Shown here: in pieces, positions 1 to 12,827 of the stretch
How positions within the stretch are numbered: the first letter of the stretch is position 1
Layout of the letters: the number at the start of each line of letters is the position of its first letter
Origin: Microglena sp. YARC
Taxonomy: Eukaryota; Chlorophyta; Chlorophyceae; Chlamydomonadales; Chlamydomonadaceae
Reading direction: 5' to 3'
Length of the DNA stretch: 64,000 bases
Assembly: GCA_022414725.1 (NCBI GenBank)
Contig: JAJSRW010000062.1
Coordinates: forward strand, 1-64,000
Program-made: the position numbers and the translations under genes
The notes under the pieces: model-generated
Told to the model about the DNA's origin: nothing
The model's input: the letters and a program-made list of their open reading frames with translations, nothing else
Databases searched by the model: none

Positions 1-3000
1 GAAACGTCAATTGGAACTAAGGAACCAAATGACATAAAGAACACAATGACAATGATAAACAGCACAACCACCAACACCACACGGAACGCGCACAAAGCGC
101 CCAAACCAAACAAAATGAACACAACGCAGACAACCACACAAACACACAACGCCCTAGACACACACACACAACACACACAAACCAATAACAACACCAACAC
201 ACACACCACCAACCAAACAACACCAACCAACAACAACACAACACCGAAGAACACACAACAAGAAACACACTACACACAACACACAGACCACAAACACACA
301 CACCTTCCACCGAACACACCACACACCCACTACACTCCTCACTTGCACACCACAACCCGCACACGCTCACACACCCGCACACCACACCATAAAACACACC
401 AAACACGCCCAACACCAACACCATTTACACCACACACAGCTCACTTCACAACGACACAACTAACCATCCAAACAACGCCTCCACACACCACCACACCACA
501 CCACACCACACCACACGCACACCACACCACACCACCACTACACCACACCACCACCACAACCACACCCACGCCCACACCACAACCACACCACACCCTACCT
601 CACCCTCACCACACACCCACACCACGTCTTTGCCTCATGACACCACACCACACCATCAACCACACCACACCACACCCACACCGCCATTACACCATACCAC
701 AACACAATCGACACAAAAACAACACAACATGATACTTCAACCCAACACCACCACCACACCACACCACACCACACACACCCACACCACACCACAACCACAC
801 CACACCACACCACCACCACGACACGGCTCTCACCACACCACACCACACCACACCACACCCACACCAGCACCACACCATACACACAACGACATAAAACACG
901 AACCACATCACACCACACCACACCACACCCACACCACACCACAACCACACCACACCACACCACACCACACCACACCAACACCACACCACACCCACACCAC
1001 ACCCCACAATTCACGCTCACCCCACACCACACCACACCACACCACACCACACCACACCACACCACAGCCACACCACACCACACTTCATCTAGTCTAGGCC
1101 TTACTCCGCGCCACCACCACCGCCTCACCACACCACAGGCCCACACCACACCACACCACACCACACCACACCACAGAACCACACCACCACGCGACACCAC
1201 ACCACACCACACCACACCACACCACATCCATACCACACCAACACCACACCACACCACACCCACACCACACCACACCACACCAACCACCACACCACACCCA
1301 CACCACACGCCCACTGCCCTCCGCACCATACAACCACACACCACACAACACACCACACCACACCACACCACACCACACCACACCACACCACACCACACAC
1401 AACACAGGCACCACACCATATCACAACACAAATCGACACAAAAACAAACACAACATGAACGCCACGCCACAGCACACCACACAACACAACAACACACACC
1501 ACACCACACCACACCACACCACGCCATCACACACCACACCACCCACACACACACACACACACCACCACACCCACCAACCCACACCAACCACACAACACTT
1601 TCACCACCACCACAACACGTCTTACCTCACTACACCAACACCACACCCACACACCACACCACACCACACTACACCACACACACCACACCACACCACGCCA
1701 ACCACACCCGCACCACACCACACCACAGCTGCCAACCACACCACCCACACACATCACACCACAACATCACACATCACAACATCACCACATTCACACCACA
1801 ACCACACCACTCACCACCACACCAACAACACACAACCACACCGAACACACACAAAAACACGACACACACACACACACACATGCCACCATCCACACCACCA
1901 ACACACCACACCACACCACACCACACCACACCACACCACACCACACCTCGACACACCACACATCACACCACACCACAACCTCACCTCACCTCACCACACA
2001 CCAACACCACACCCACACACAACACTACAAATACAACAAACACACACACCGCCACCACACCACACATCAACACCAATCGACACCCACACACAACTAACTT
2101 CATGCACAAAACCACACCACCACACCACACAATACACACAAACTAAACACACACCACCATACACCACACCACACCACACCACACCACAACCACACCACAC
2201 ACCACACCACACCAACACCACCACCACACCACACCACACCACACCACCACACACCACCCACCTCAACACACCCACACTAAACTTCACTTCACCACACCAC
2301 ACCACACCACACCACACCCACACCACACCCACACCAACACCACACCACACCACACACACCACACCACACACCACACCCACACTCACCACACCTCACCACA
2401 CCATATTGGCACACAGCACAACCACACATACACCACAGCCACACACTACCACACCAACAACACAACACACAACACACCATACAACACAAAACCACACCGA
2501 CTGACACGCCACGCTACACCACACCACACCACACCGACACCACACCACATCTCACACCACATCCACACCAACACCACACCACACCACCGCCACACCACAC
2601 CTTAACCACAGAGGATCCACACCACACCACCCACACCACACACCTACCACACACCACCACACCTCCAACCACACCACCACCACACCACCGCACCACACAC
2701 ACACGCACAACACCACACCACACCACACACACCACGCCGTCATCACACCACACCACACTAAACTACCCTCCACCACCACCACACACACCACACCACACGA
2801 CCACACCACACCACACTGCACCAACACCTCCCATCCTCACCACATTCACACCGCACACATCAACACATCAAACATATCGCACACCACTCACACACAACAA
2901 CCAACCACCACACCACACCACACGAACGCACCAACATCACACCATCACTACTACACAAACCGCAACCACACAAATCGACACAAAAGAACTCAACATGACA

Positions 3001-5695
3001 ATACCACGCCACAACCACACCGCCATTCCAACACCACGCCACACCACAACACCACAACACCACCAACTCACCTCTCACAACCACACCACACCACACCTTT
3101 TATATACCACCACACCACACCACAACACCACACCACACCACACCACACCACAGTTACCCGCGCCACCGACACACCAAACACCACACCACACCACACCACA
3201 CCGCACCACACCATAAACAACAAATCGACACAAAACAACACACATATACACCTCGCCACACCACACCACACCACACCACCATCACCACCACCCACACCCG
3301 ACAACCACCACACATCACACCACACACACACCACACCACCACCCATTGCACACACCACACCTGCAGCACACCCACCACTACCACATCACACCACACATCA
3401 CACGTTAACCAACACTACACCACTCATCACACCACATCCACCACACCACACCATACTACTACACAAAACCACACAAATCGACACAAAACAACACAAACAG
3501 ACACGCCACGCCACACCAATTACATACACATACACCACCACACCTTCACTCACCACACCAACCACACCTACACCACACCACTACACCACATCACACCACA
3601 CCACACCAACCCACACCATACCGTCACCACACACCACACCAAACACACCCAACCTACACCACAACCACACCATCACCACCATACCACACACACATCAACA
3701 CAAAAAGCAATACGACATGATACGCACACCACAGCCACACCACTCTCGCGCCATTGTGAACGTGTCACTCGCCACCCACCACCACACCCACACCTCACCA
3801 CATGACACAGCCACAGACGTCACATCACACCCAGCATCACACACCACACCACAACACACGCACACCACACCACACCACCGACCACACCACCACCACACCA
3901 CAACACACCACACACACAACACTTCACCACACCACACCACACCACACGATTAGCACCCACCACACGCACCCACACACCCCACGCCTCACCTCACCACACT
4001 CTCACCACACCGACAACCACACCACAGCCCACAAATCCACACCACACACACCACACCACTCACCCCCACACCCTCAACACACCACACCACACAACAAACC
4101 ACACCGCACCACCACCATAACACAACACAAATCGACACCAAAACAACACAACATGATACGCCACACCACACCTCACCACACCACACCACACACCACACCA
4201 CACCACACCACACCACCACACACACCACACCACCACACCACACCACACACACAACAAGCCACACCGCACCACACCATATCACAACACAAAATCGACACAA
4301 AACAAAACACACATGATACGCCACGCCACGCCACACACACACAACACCACACCACACACAACATCACACCACACCACACCACACCACACACACCACACCA
4401 CACCACACCACACCACCACACCACACACACACCACACCACACTTCACCACACCACACCACGTCTTACCTCACCACACCACACCACACCACACCACGCCAC
4501 ACCACACCACACCACACCACACCACACCACACCACACCACACCACACCACACCCCACACCACACCACACCTCAACACACCGCACCACACTAAACTACACT
4601 ACACCACACCACACCACACCACACCACACCACACCACACCACACCACACACCCACACCACACTGAACCACACCACACCACACCATATCACATCACACCAC
4701 ACATCACACATCACACCACACCACACCACTCACCACACCACTCACCACACCACACCACAACACACCACACCACGCCATACTACTACACAAAACCACACAA
4801 ATCGACACAAAAGAACACAACATGACACGCCACGCTACACCACACCACACCACACCACACCACACCACACCACACACACACACCACACCACACCACACCA
4901 CACCTACCTCACCTCACCTCACCACACCACACCCACACCACACACACACCACACCACACCACACCACACCACACACACCACACCACACCACACCTCAACT
5001 CACCTCACCACACACCACACCACACCACACCACACCACACCACACCACACCACACCACACCACACCACACACCACACCGCACCACACCATACCACAACAC
5101 AAATCGACACAAAACAACACGACATGATACACCACGCCACACCACACCACACCACACCACACCACACCACACCGCACCACACAACACCACACCACACAAC
5201 ACCACACAACACCACACAACACCACACCACATCACACCACACCACATCACACCACACCACACCACACCACACACCACACCACACTGCACCACACCTCACC
5301 ACACCACATCACACCACACATCACACATTACACCACACCACACCACTCACCACACCACACCACACCACAACGCACCACACCACACCATACTACTACACAA
5401 AACCACACAAATCGACACAAAACAACACAACATGACACGCCACGCCACACCACATTACACCACATTACACCACTACACCACACCACACCACACCACACCA
5501 CACCACACCACACCACACCACACTTCACCACACCACACCAAACCACACCACACCACACCACACCACACCACAAATCACCACAACACAACACAACTCACCA
5601 CAACACAGCACAACACAACACCACACCAAAACACACCAAATCACACCAAAACACACAAAAACACACCTCAACCTACCACATCACACCACACATAA
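1..5695. repeat. (CCACA)n satellite with interspersed punctuation sequence
   Basis: Almost the whole stretch is the pentamer CCACA on the plus strand, giving extreme strand asymmetry (plus strand nearly free of G). The pentamer runs are interrupted by a recurring sequence containing AATCGACACAAAA, often followed by CAACATGATACGCCACGCC. I see it starting at about 706, 1431, 2973, 3223, 3476, 4130, 4290, 4800, 5102 and 5410. Spacings of about 250-310 bp in the later part suggest a higher-order unit. The first 60 bases are less repetitive. Long open frames here on both strands follow from the missing stop codons and are not genes. Confidence 0.93.
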
Positions 5696-6215
5696 TGGTG
5701 TCATATGGTATGGGGTAGCATAGCATGGTATGATTTGTACCTACATGCATGGTTTATTGATTATGTATGACATGGTGCAGCGTAGCATGGCATTTTATGG
5801 TTTATACCTGCATGCATGGTAACTTGGTAGTATGTTGTCGTATAACATGGTGTGGCATAGCATGGTATATTGGTAAGGTCTCTCATGGTGCAGCATAGCA
5901 TTGCATGTTATGAGTTATACCAACATGCATGATACAAAGGTAAATTGGTGTGTTATGGCATGGTGTAGCATGGCATGGTATGGTTTAAACCTACATGGAT
6001 GTTAGCATGGTAGTAGGGTGTGCTATGGCATGGTGTAGTATAGCATGGCATGGTATGGTGTATTCTAGCATGCATGATACAATGTCCTAATGGTGTGGTA
6101 TGGCATGGTGTAGCATAGCATGGTATGGTCTGTACCTACCTGCATAGTATATTGGTATGGCATGGCATGGTGCAGCATAGCATGGCATGTCATGGTTTAT
6201 ATGTATTATATATGT
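5696..6215. repeat. TATGG/CATGCATG minisatellite (60-70 bp unit), left arm
   Basis: Degenerate tandem copies of a 60-70 bp unit built around TGGCATGGTGTAGCATAGCATGG, followed by a CTACATGCATGG segment and a TATTGGTA segment. It abuts the CCACA satellite at about 5695. Related arrays recur at 8866, 21319, 27431 and 36766, the last three in the opposite orientation. Confidence 0.88.
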
Positions 6216-6564
6216 AGTATGTATGCTTTAGGCCTCTGATGACCCCCCTAGGTTCCACGTGTCTCATTGTACATTAGTTTGTCTCTCTCCATCTGTGCTG
6301 CTGATCCCAGTAAACTATGCTCCCAAACAGTTGGCTCATAGTTGGAGTGCACATGACTAGAGATATCAGCATTGCAGCGGTCATGATCCTTCTCAAAAGT
6401 TTTCAAATGTTTTGTAGCTTATTCTGCTATGAGGACCTACTTACTCCACTACTTTTGAAACTCCCAGCCTCCCTCCCCTCACTTTCTCGCATTCTGCATA
6501 TCAACTATTTCTCGACTATTTGCCCCTTGTCCTGCCCGTGACTTCTAATGTGTTCAGGGTTTAG

Positions 6565-6645
6565 TTGCTTAGTGGTTTGAATGCCAGCGGTTGACCATAA
6601 TTCAGATGCCACGTGTCCAGGCTGTCGAGACTATGTGTTCAATCC
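6565..6645 (+). promoter_or_regulatory. Candidate Pol III A-box and B-box in block M2
   Basis: TTGCTTAGTGG at 6565-6575 resembles a tRNA A-box with one deviation. TGTTCAATCC at 6636-6645 resembles a B-box. The spacing of about 60 bp is longer than in most tRNAs. The same pair recurs in the other M2 blocks in matching orientation (for example near 11082/11153 on plus, and 29420/29345 and 39345/39270 on minus). This may be a relic tRNA-derived head, or chance. Confidence 0.35.
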
Positions 6646-7385
6646 TACGCACGCCGGGGACACGCCCAGCCGACTCAACAACCTCATTGGCAAAACACGT
6701 GTCCGACCGCAAATCACACTGCGAAATCGTAATACGATATTGTATTAGGCAACAAGCAGCTTGTGTCCTGGGGGTCCCGAATGAATTGCCATAAATGTGG
6801 GGAATGAAGCCACATCAAGCTTGTATGCGGCTGACCGAACAAATTCAACTATACCTCTAATCGGTTACATTTCCTGTGCATCAACTGCTTGCAAATAAAG
6901 TCCATCTACAAGACAGTCCAGACACGTTTAATACTCCTTCAAATTTAACAACCCTACAAAATGTCAATTGTCGTAGGAAATGAAGCTACCTCCATCGATT
7001 CAATTCAACTAAATCCAACAAATATTGAATGCAAATGAATGCAATTCAAATCAATTAAATGCATTCAATTCAAGTCAATACAACACAATTTTGATTATAT
7101 CAAATTAATTAAATCAATTTTAATTAATTTATTTTATTTATTTATTTATTAACTAATGAATACAATTACATTTAATTGATTATTAATTAAATAAAAATTA
7201 ATTGATTGATTAATTAATACCTTATAATTCATCAATCTATTTAACATAATTTGATTAATTCATTGTAATCTTATTATTCATTAATTAATACAATTTATTT
7301 ATTTAATCAAACAATTATACAATTATGCAATAATATAATTATACAATTAAAATTTTAATTAAATACAGATTATTTAAAACATTTT

Positions 7386-7411
7386 CATTCGGGACGCGCC
7401 TCCAGGCGCCC
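7386..7411 (-). repeat. H hairpin motif, copy 1
   Basis: This copy has the canonical core, with stem GCGCC/GGCGC and loop TCCA at 7396-7409. It is flanked by CATTCGGGAC on the AT-rich side and CCTTTATT on the M4 side. It is the boundary between two left-arm units. Confidence 0.9.
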
Positions 7412-8865
7412 TTTATTTTTGATTGAGGGATTAGCCTGTCAAAACTGTGTGTCCGTCCGTCCATCCGTGTGTCACAACCTACTTTTCAGGTTTCACTTCA
7501 AATCACAAAAAAACAAAACATTATATAAGATATACCAATTATAAGACTTATTGATACCGGAGATATTCTCAAGAGACCACAAATGAGCATCGCAAATCAA
7601 GAAAAGGAGCTAAGGTTTGTGCTTTTTGGGCCAAAAGCGACAATTATTGGGTAACATTTGTTATCATTTCAAATTCGTACCATCCAATCATGTGCGCATA
7701 CACAGGTTTGGGATTGGAATTGTCGTCAAAAAATCGAGGCGAAACATGCAAGCATCACAATGGACGAAACATTCCCCTGGGGCACTTCAGCTGTTATTAG
7801 CACGGACTTCACCCACAACTCACCCGCAGGGACGTGCGTGGGGTGGGCCAGGTTAAGCCACGCCAATTAACCAAGGTACTCATAATTCTCGTAATGTTCA
7901 TGTTTCCAGCCTTGCATCTTGCACAATGAACAACTCCATGGGGAACGAATACAAATCCATCTCACGCACTTGCGACCATCGTGCTGTAAACCATACATGG
8001 AGGTACAAACGTTCGCATGGGCACTTCCGAGGCCGCCAGCAATGGGACGGAATCGGACGCAGAGGGACGCATGGCATTCAAGTGAGACGCAGCCAACCTA
8101 CTGAAGCTGCGTCTGCGACGCAACGGACCCTTCGACGTTCCTTCGACGACGGAGGACGCAGTGTCCTGAACAATTCGCCTTGGTCCCACTGGCGTGCCAC
8201 TGCGATGCTGCCACACTGCAAGTCTGCCACTGCCAGACTGTCGACCGCCCCCCCCACCGGCCCCCCACTACATCCGCAATCATCATCACCTGCACCTGGT
8301 CACCGATCTCAATCCCGATCAATTCTCAATCCCGGTCAATTCTCGATCCCGATCAATTCTCAATACCGACGTTAGCCTGTCTTCCCTTCGCCTGCCTCTG
8401 CTTGCTTGCTGCTGATCACGACGAATTTTCGCCTCACTCTGCCTGCTTGCTGCCGCTTCCGACAATTCTCCTTCCCGTTAAAATCTCCTTCCAGATCAGC
8501 TCCCAATCCCGCTCAATTCACAATCCCGGCGTTCGCCTGTCTCCCCTTCCGCCTCCACCAGGTATCCCATCCACACCCACACACCATGTTCAATGCTTAA
8601 CATGCACTCCCAATCGCACAGGGGTTAGGCCGCATTGAACTCAATCACGTCCACGTCCGAGTTCGGACCTCTCGACACTTCCCTTCCCACTTCTACCCAC
8701 TTCTTCACCCCCCCACTCCAATACCATATTCCCATCCTCTCGCCCCTGTACCCCACGCCAGCGTCCACCCCCGGACTTGTCAACCTTTCATCCCACTCCC
8801 GCCCCAGATTTTCCTGGCCTGGGCTTTGCTCCCATAGCCCACACCCTTCCTCACTCCCCAGCCGT

Positions 8866-9238
8866 CATGGTGTAGCACAGCGTGGTATGATTTGTACCTA
8901 CATGCACGGTTTATTGGTGTAGTATGGCAAGGTGAAGCATAGCATGGCATGTAATGGTTTATACATGCCATGCATGCATGAATTGTACAATGGTAGTATG
9001 GTGTGGTATGGCATGGTGTAGCATAGCATGGTATGGTTTGTATCTACATGCATGGTATATTAGTATGGTATGGCATGGTGCAACATAGCATGGTTTGTTA
9101 TGGTTTATACCAACATGCATTGTACACCGGTAGAATGGTGTGGTATGGAATGGTGTAACATAGCATTGTATGGTGTGTACCTACATGCATGGTATATTGG
9201 TATAGTATGGCATGTTGCAGCATAGCGGTCTAAATGGA
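8866..9238. repeat. TATGG/CATGCATG minisatellite, left type B unit
   Basis: Same 60-70 bp repeat family as 5696-6215, with GGTATGGCATGGTG and CATGCATGG cores. It lies between M3 and the 52-bp array, the same order as in the right-arm units. Confidence 0.88.
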
Positions 9239-10913
9239 AAGGAAGACAGATGGGATCCCTTCTTTGGGTGGCAGTGCATGCCCCTTGTGTGTGCGTGTGT
9301 AAGTGTTTGGGTATGTGTGAATGTTTGCATGGGGTTGTCTTGTAGTGCATGGATGGCCTGGTGTGTGTAAGGGTGAGTGTCTGATTGGGTTTTGTGTGTC
9401 GATGGGATTGTCTTGTAGTGCATGGATGGCCAGGTATCTGTATCTATGTACGGAAACAGATCTTTGTGGCAGTGCATGTGTAGCCACTTGTGTGTTCATG
9501 TGCCTGGGGTTGTCTTATAGTGCATGGATGGCCAGGTGTGTGTATATGGTATGAACAATGCTGTATGGCAGTGCATGTGCAGCCAGTTGTTCATTTGTGT
9601 GTTTCCATGCGTGAGTGTCGGGGTGTGTTTGTGTGTGCATGGGGTTGTCTTGTAGTGCTTGGATAGCCAGATGTTTGCGTATGTGCGTGCACAGTGCTGT
9701 GTGGCAGTGCATGGATAGCCAATTGTTTTGTGTGTGCATGCGCGTGTATTTGAGTGTGTTTGTGTTTGCATGGGGTTGTCTTGTAGTGCATGGATAGCCA
9801 TATGTGCGTGTATTTGCGTGCACATTGCTGTGTGGAAGTGCCAGAATAGCCAGATGTGTGTGTATGTGCATGCACAGTGCTGTGTGGCAGTGCATGGATA
9901 GCCAGATGTGTGTGTATGTGCATGCACAGTGCTGTGTGGCAGTGCTTGGATAGCCAGATGTGTGTGCATGTGCATGCACAGTGCTGTGTTGCAGTGCATG
10001 GATAGCCAGATGTGTGTGCATGTGCGTGCACAGTGCTGTGTGGAAGTGCATGGATACCCAGATGTGTGTGTATGTGCGTGCGCAATGCTGTGTGGCAGTC
10101 CATGGATTGCCTCATGAGTGTGTATGTGCATGCACAGTGCTGTGTGGCAATGCATGGATAGCCATATGTGTGTGTATCTGTGTTCACAGTGCTGCGTGGC
10201 AGTGCAGGGTAGCCAGATATGTGTGTATGTGCTTGCACCGTGCTGTGTGGAAGTGCATGTATAGCCAGCTATGTGTGTGTATGTGCGTGTGCAGTGCTCT
10301 GTGGCAGTCCTAGGTAGCCGGATGTGTGTGTATGTGCTTGCGCAGTGCTGTGTGGAAGTGCATGGATAGCCAGATGTGTGTGTATGTGCGCGCACAGTGC
10401 TGTGTGGAAGTGCATGGATAGCAATTTGTATTGTGCGTGTAAGCGAGCGTATTTGAGTGTGTTCGTGTTCGCATGGGGTTGTCGTGTAGTGCATGAATAG
10501 CCAGATGTGTTTGTTTGTAGTAGCACATGGCTGTGCGACAATGTATGTGTAGCCAGTTGTTTTGTGTGTGCATGCTTGAGTGGCTGAATGTGTTTGTGTT
10601 TTCGTGTGGTAACGTAGTGCATGGTTAGCCAGATGTGTGTGTATGTGCGTGCACAGTGCTGTGTGGCAGTGCATGGATAGCCAGCTATGTGTGTGTATGT
10701 GTGTGCGCAGTGCTGTGTGGCAGTGCTAGGTAGCCACATGTGTATGTTCATGCAAAGTGCTGTGTGGTAATGCATGTATAGCCAGCTATGTGTGTATGTG
10801 CGTGCACAGTGCTGTGTCGCAGCGCATGGATAGCCAGATGTGTGTGAATGTGCCTGCGTAGTGCTGTGTGGCAGTGCATGGATAGCTAGATGTCTGTGTA
10901 TGTGCGTGCTCAT
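9239..10913 (-). repeat. 52-bp minisatellite array 1 (inverted)
   Basis: Tandem copies of a 52-bp unit, roughly thirty by length. On the minus strand the unit contains CTGGCTATCCATGCACTGCC, then ACACAGCACTGTGCACGCAC and a run of ATACACACACAT. Variant units with CTACAAGACAACCCCATGCA occur at intervals. The unit length is not a multiple of three and stop codons are rare, so long frames open on both strands by accident. Confidence 0.93.
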
Positions 10914-11465
10914 AAGTTGTCAAACGTTTTGTAGCTTATTCTGCTATTAGTACCTACTTACTCCACTACTTTTGAAACTCCCAGCCTTCCTCCTCTCACT
11001 TTCTCGTATTCTGCATATCAACAATTTCTCGACTATTTGCCCCATGTCCTGCCCGTGACGTCTAATGTGTTTAGGATGTGGTTGCTTATTGGTTTGAATG
11101 CCACCGGTTGACCATAATTCAGATGCTACGTGTCCAAGCTGTCGAGACTATGTGTTCAATCCTACGCACGCCAGGAACACGCCCAGCCGACTCTACAACC
11201 TAATTGGCAAAACACATTTCAGACCACAAATCACACTGCGATCACGTAATATGATATTGTTTTAGGTAACAAGCGGCTTGTGTCCTGGGGTCCCCAATTA
11301 ATTGCCATAAATGTGGGGAATGAAGCCACATCAAGCTTGTATGCGGCTGACCGAACAAATTCCCCAAAATCAACCATTCCTCTGATTGGTTACATTTTGT
11401 GTGCATCAGATGCTTGCAAATAAAGTCCATCTACAAGACAGTCTAGGCACCTTCAATACCACTTC

Positions 11466-11511
11466 AAATTTAACAACCCTACAAAATGCTAATTGTAGGG
11501 TTGTTAAATTT
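11466..11511. repeat. Perfect 19-bp inverted repeat inside M2
   Basis: The left arm AAATTTAACAACCCTACAA (11466-11484) is exactly complementary to the right arm (11493-11511), with an 8-base loop. Other M2 copies have only one arm (for example near 34515-34530), so this looks like a local inverted duplication at the M2/AT-tract junction. Confidence 0.85.
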
Positions 11512-11703
11512 AGTAATTCTGAAATTAATTAAATTGTACCAATGACTTTCAAATAATTGTATTAATTCATTTTAATCGTGTTATTAATGAATTAATTCAA
11601 TTCATTTAATTAATTAAACATTTATACAATTATAATAAATACAATTATGCAATTAAATCCGAATTAAATTCTTAATTAAATTCATGATTATTTCAAACAT
11701 TTT

Positions 11704-11730
11704 CATTCGGGACGCGCCTCCAGGTGCCCT
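11704..11730 (-). repeat. H hairpin motif, copy 2 (variant)
   Basis: Reads GCGCCTCCAGGTGCC: one C-to-T change in the right stem arm relative to the canonical core. It is the boundary between the left type B and type A units. Confidence 0.88.
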
Positions 11731-12771
11731 TTATTTTGAAGAGGGATTAGCCCCATTAAAATGTCCGTTCGTTCGTTCGTCCGTGTCACACACGAAATTT
11801 TCAGGTTTTATGAAAAACATAAAAAAAGTTGAACATTCTATATTTTTGATGAATTATAAGACTTATTTATACCGGACAAATTCTGACCAGAGCACATATA
11901 AGCATCGCAATTCATGAAAAGGAGCTCAGGTTGGGCCAAATAGCTACAATTAACGGTTTACAATTTGTTTTCAGGGTGTTTTGAGCTAACATTTCAAATT
12001 TTAACCACTTAGAACATGTGCGCTAACATAGGTTTGTGAGCAGAATTGTCGTCAAAAATTGGAGGCGAAACACGTAAGCATCACAATGGACGAAACATTC
12101 CCCTCGGGCACTTGTGCTATAATTAGCCCACGGACCCCACCTCAGGGCCGCGCGTGGGGCAGGGGCGGTGGCCACCGGGCGGGGGCAGGGGCGGGGCGGG
12201 GCTGGGGGCAGGGGTGGGGACGGGGGCGGGGGCCACCGGGCGGGGGCAGTGGCAAGCCACGCCACCTGCCGCTGGCCAAAAGCCCGTTCAACAGGACGGG
12301 ATATACCGTTCACGTCTGGGCTGGGCCGAAACATGCAATACCTTGAACAAATTCCGTAAAATCAACCAGACACCTAATTGGCCTCATTTTTCTTGCATCA
12401 AATTCTTAAAAAAAGTCAATCTACATACATGCATTTCATTACATTACAGAAACGTTTAATACTGCTTAAAAATCAACAACCCTCCAACAACTCTCTTTTT
12501 CGTCACCTTGTAGTTAACAATACTAAATCATCAATCCATTCATTGGAATCCAATTAATTTAAAGCCTCTAGGCGCCCTACGAATTTAATCCAATTAGAAT
12601 TGATACAATTTAAAGCAATTACATGCATTCAAATCACGTTAATTAAATTAAATGGAAAGGAATAAATCGAATTAAAATAACACAACATTAAATACAATTC
12701 AATTAAAGTAATTAAAATACATTGAATTAAGGATCCGAATCATTTCATTCGGGACGCGCCTCCAGGCGCCC
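11731..12771 (-). repeat. Type A unit, left arm (inverted copy)
   Basis: On the minus strand it has H (12746-12771), AT tract (about 12580-12745, with a half-H at 12564-12577) and block M1 (11731-12560). M1 holds a GC-rich stretch (about 12155-12250) of GGGGCGGGG-like repeats. It also has a tract beginning ATGGACGAAACATTC (about 12085) that is shared with M4, and a TTCGTTCGTTCG microrepeat. It matches 17638-18642 and 32967-34049 in inverse orientation. I see no gene. Confidence 0.87.
12746..12771 (-). repeat. H hairpin motif, copy 3 (innermost left)
   Basis: Canonical core. This is the inner edge of the left arm. The degenerate 3' end of the Copia pol gene begins within about 60 bp of it. 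Confidence 0.9.
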
Positions 12772-12827
12772 TTAATTCATATGATGTCCGAGTACTCATT
12801 CTTTAGTACATATACCGAGCCATACCG

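Larger units (their letters stand above)
5696..7411 (-). repeat. Partial type B unit (left arm, outermost)
   Basis: Read on the minus strand from 7411 it has H (7386-7411), an AT-rich tract (about 7000-7385), block M2 (about 6228-7000) and then the TATGG array. It lacks a 52-bp minisatellite and ends at the CCACA satellite. Bases 6230-6310 are the reverse complement of sequence at about 24180-24250 and 29985-30055, which fixes the orientation. No gene is seen. Confidence 0.82.
7412..11730 (-). repeat. Type B unit, left arm (inverted copy)
   Basis: On the minus strand it has H (11704-11730), AT tract (about 11512-11703), M2 (10914-11511), 52-bp array (9239-10913), TATGG array (8866-9238), M3 (7886-8865) and M4 (7412-7885). 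It is close to a reverse complement of the right-arm units at 34050-38584 and 18643-23090. The M2 part is nearly identical to 34567-34755 and the M3 part to 37131-38120. M3 contains a short tandem of about 18 bp (TCAATTCTCAATCCCGAT type) near 8306-8372. M4 carries CCGTCCGTCCG microrepeats. I find no supportable protein. Confidence 0.88.

Noticed and set aside
46..5435. Long open frames of His/Thr/Pro or Cys/Val/Trp composition in the CCACA satellite
   Set aside because: They follow directly from the pentamer (no stop codons possible in most frames).
1..5695. Telomere identity for the CCACA satellite
   Set aside because: The unit is not a known telomere repeat type, the array is degenerate and punctuated, and nothing indicates a chromosome end.
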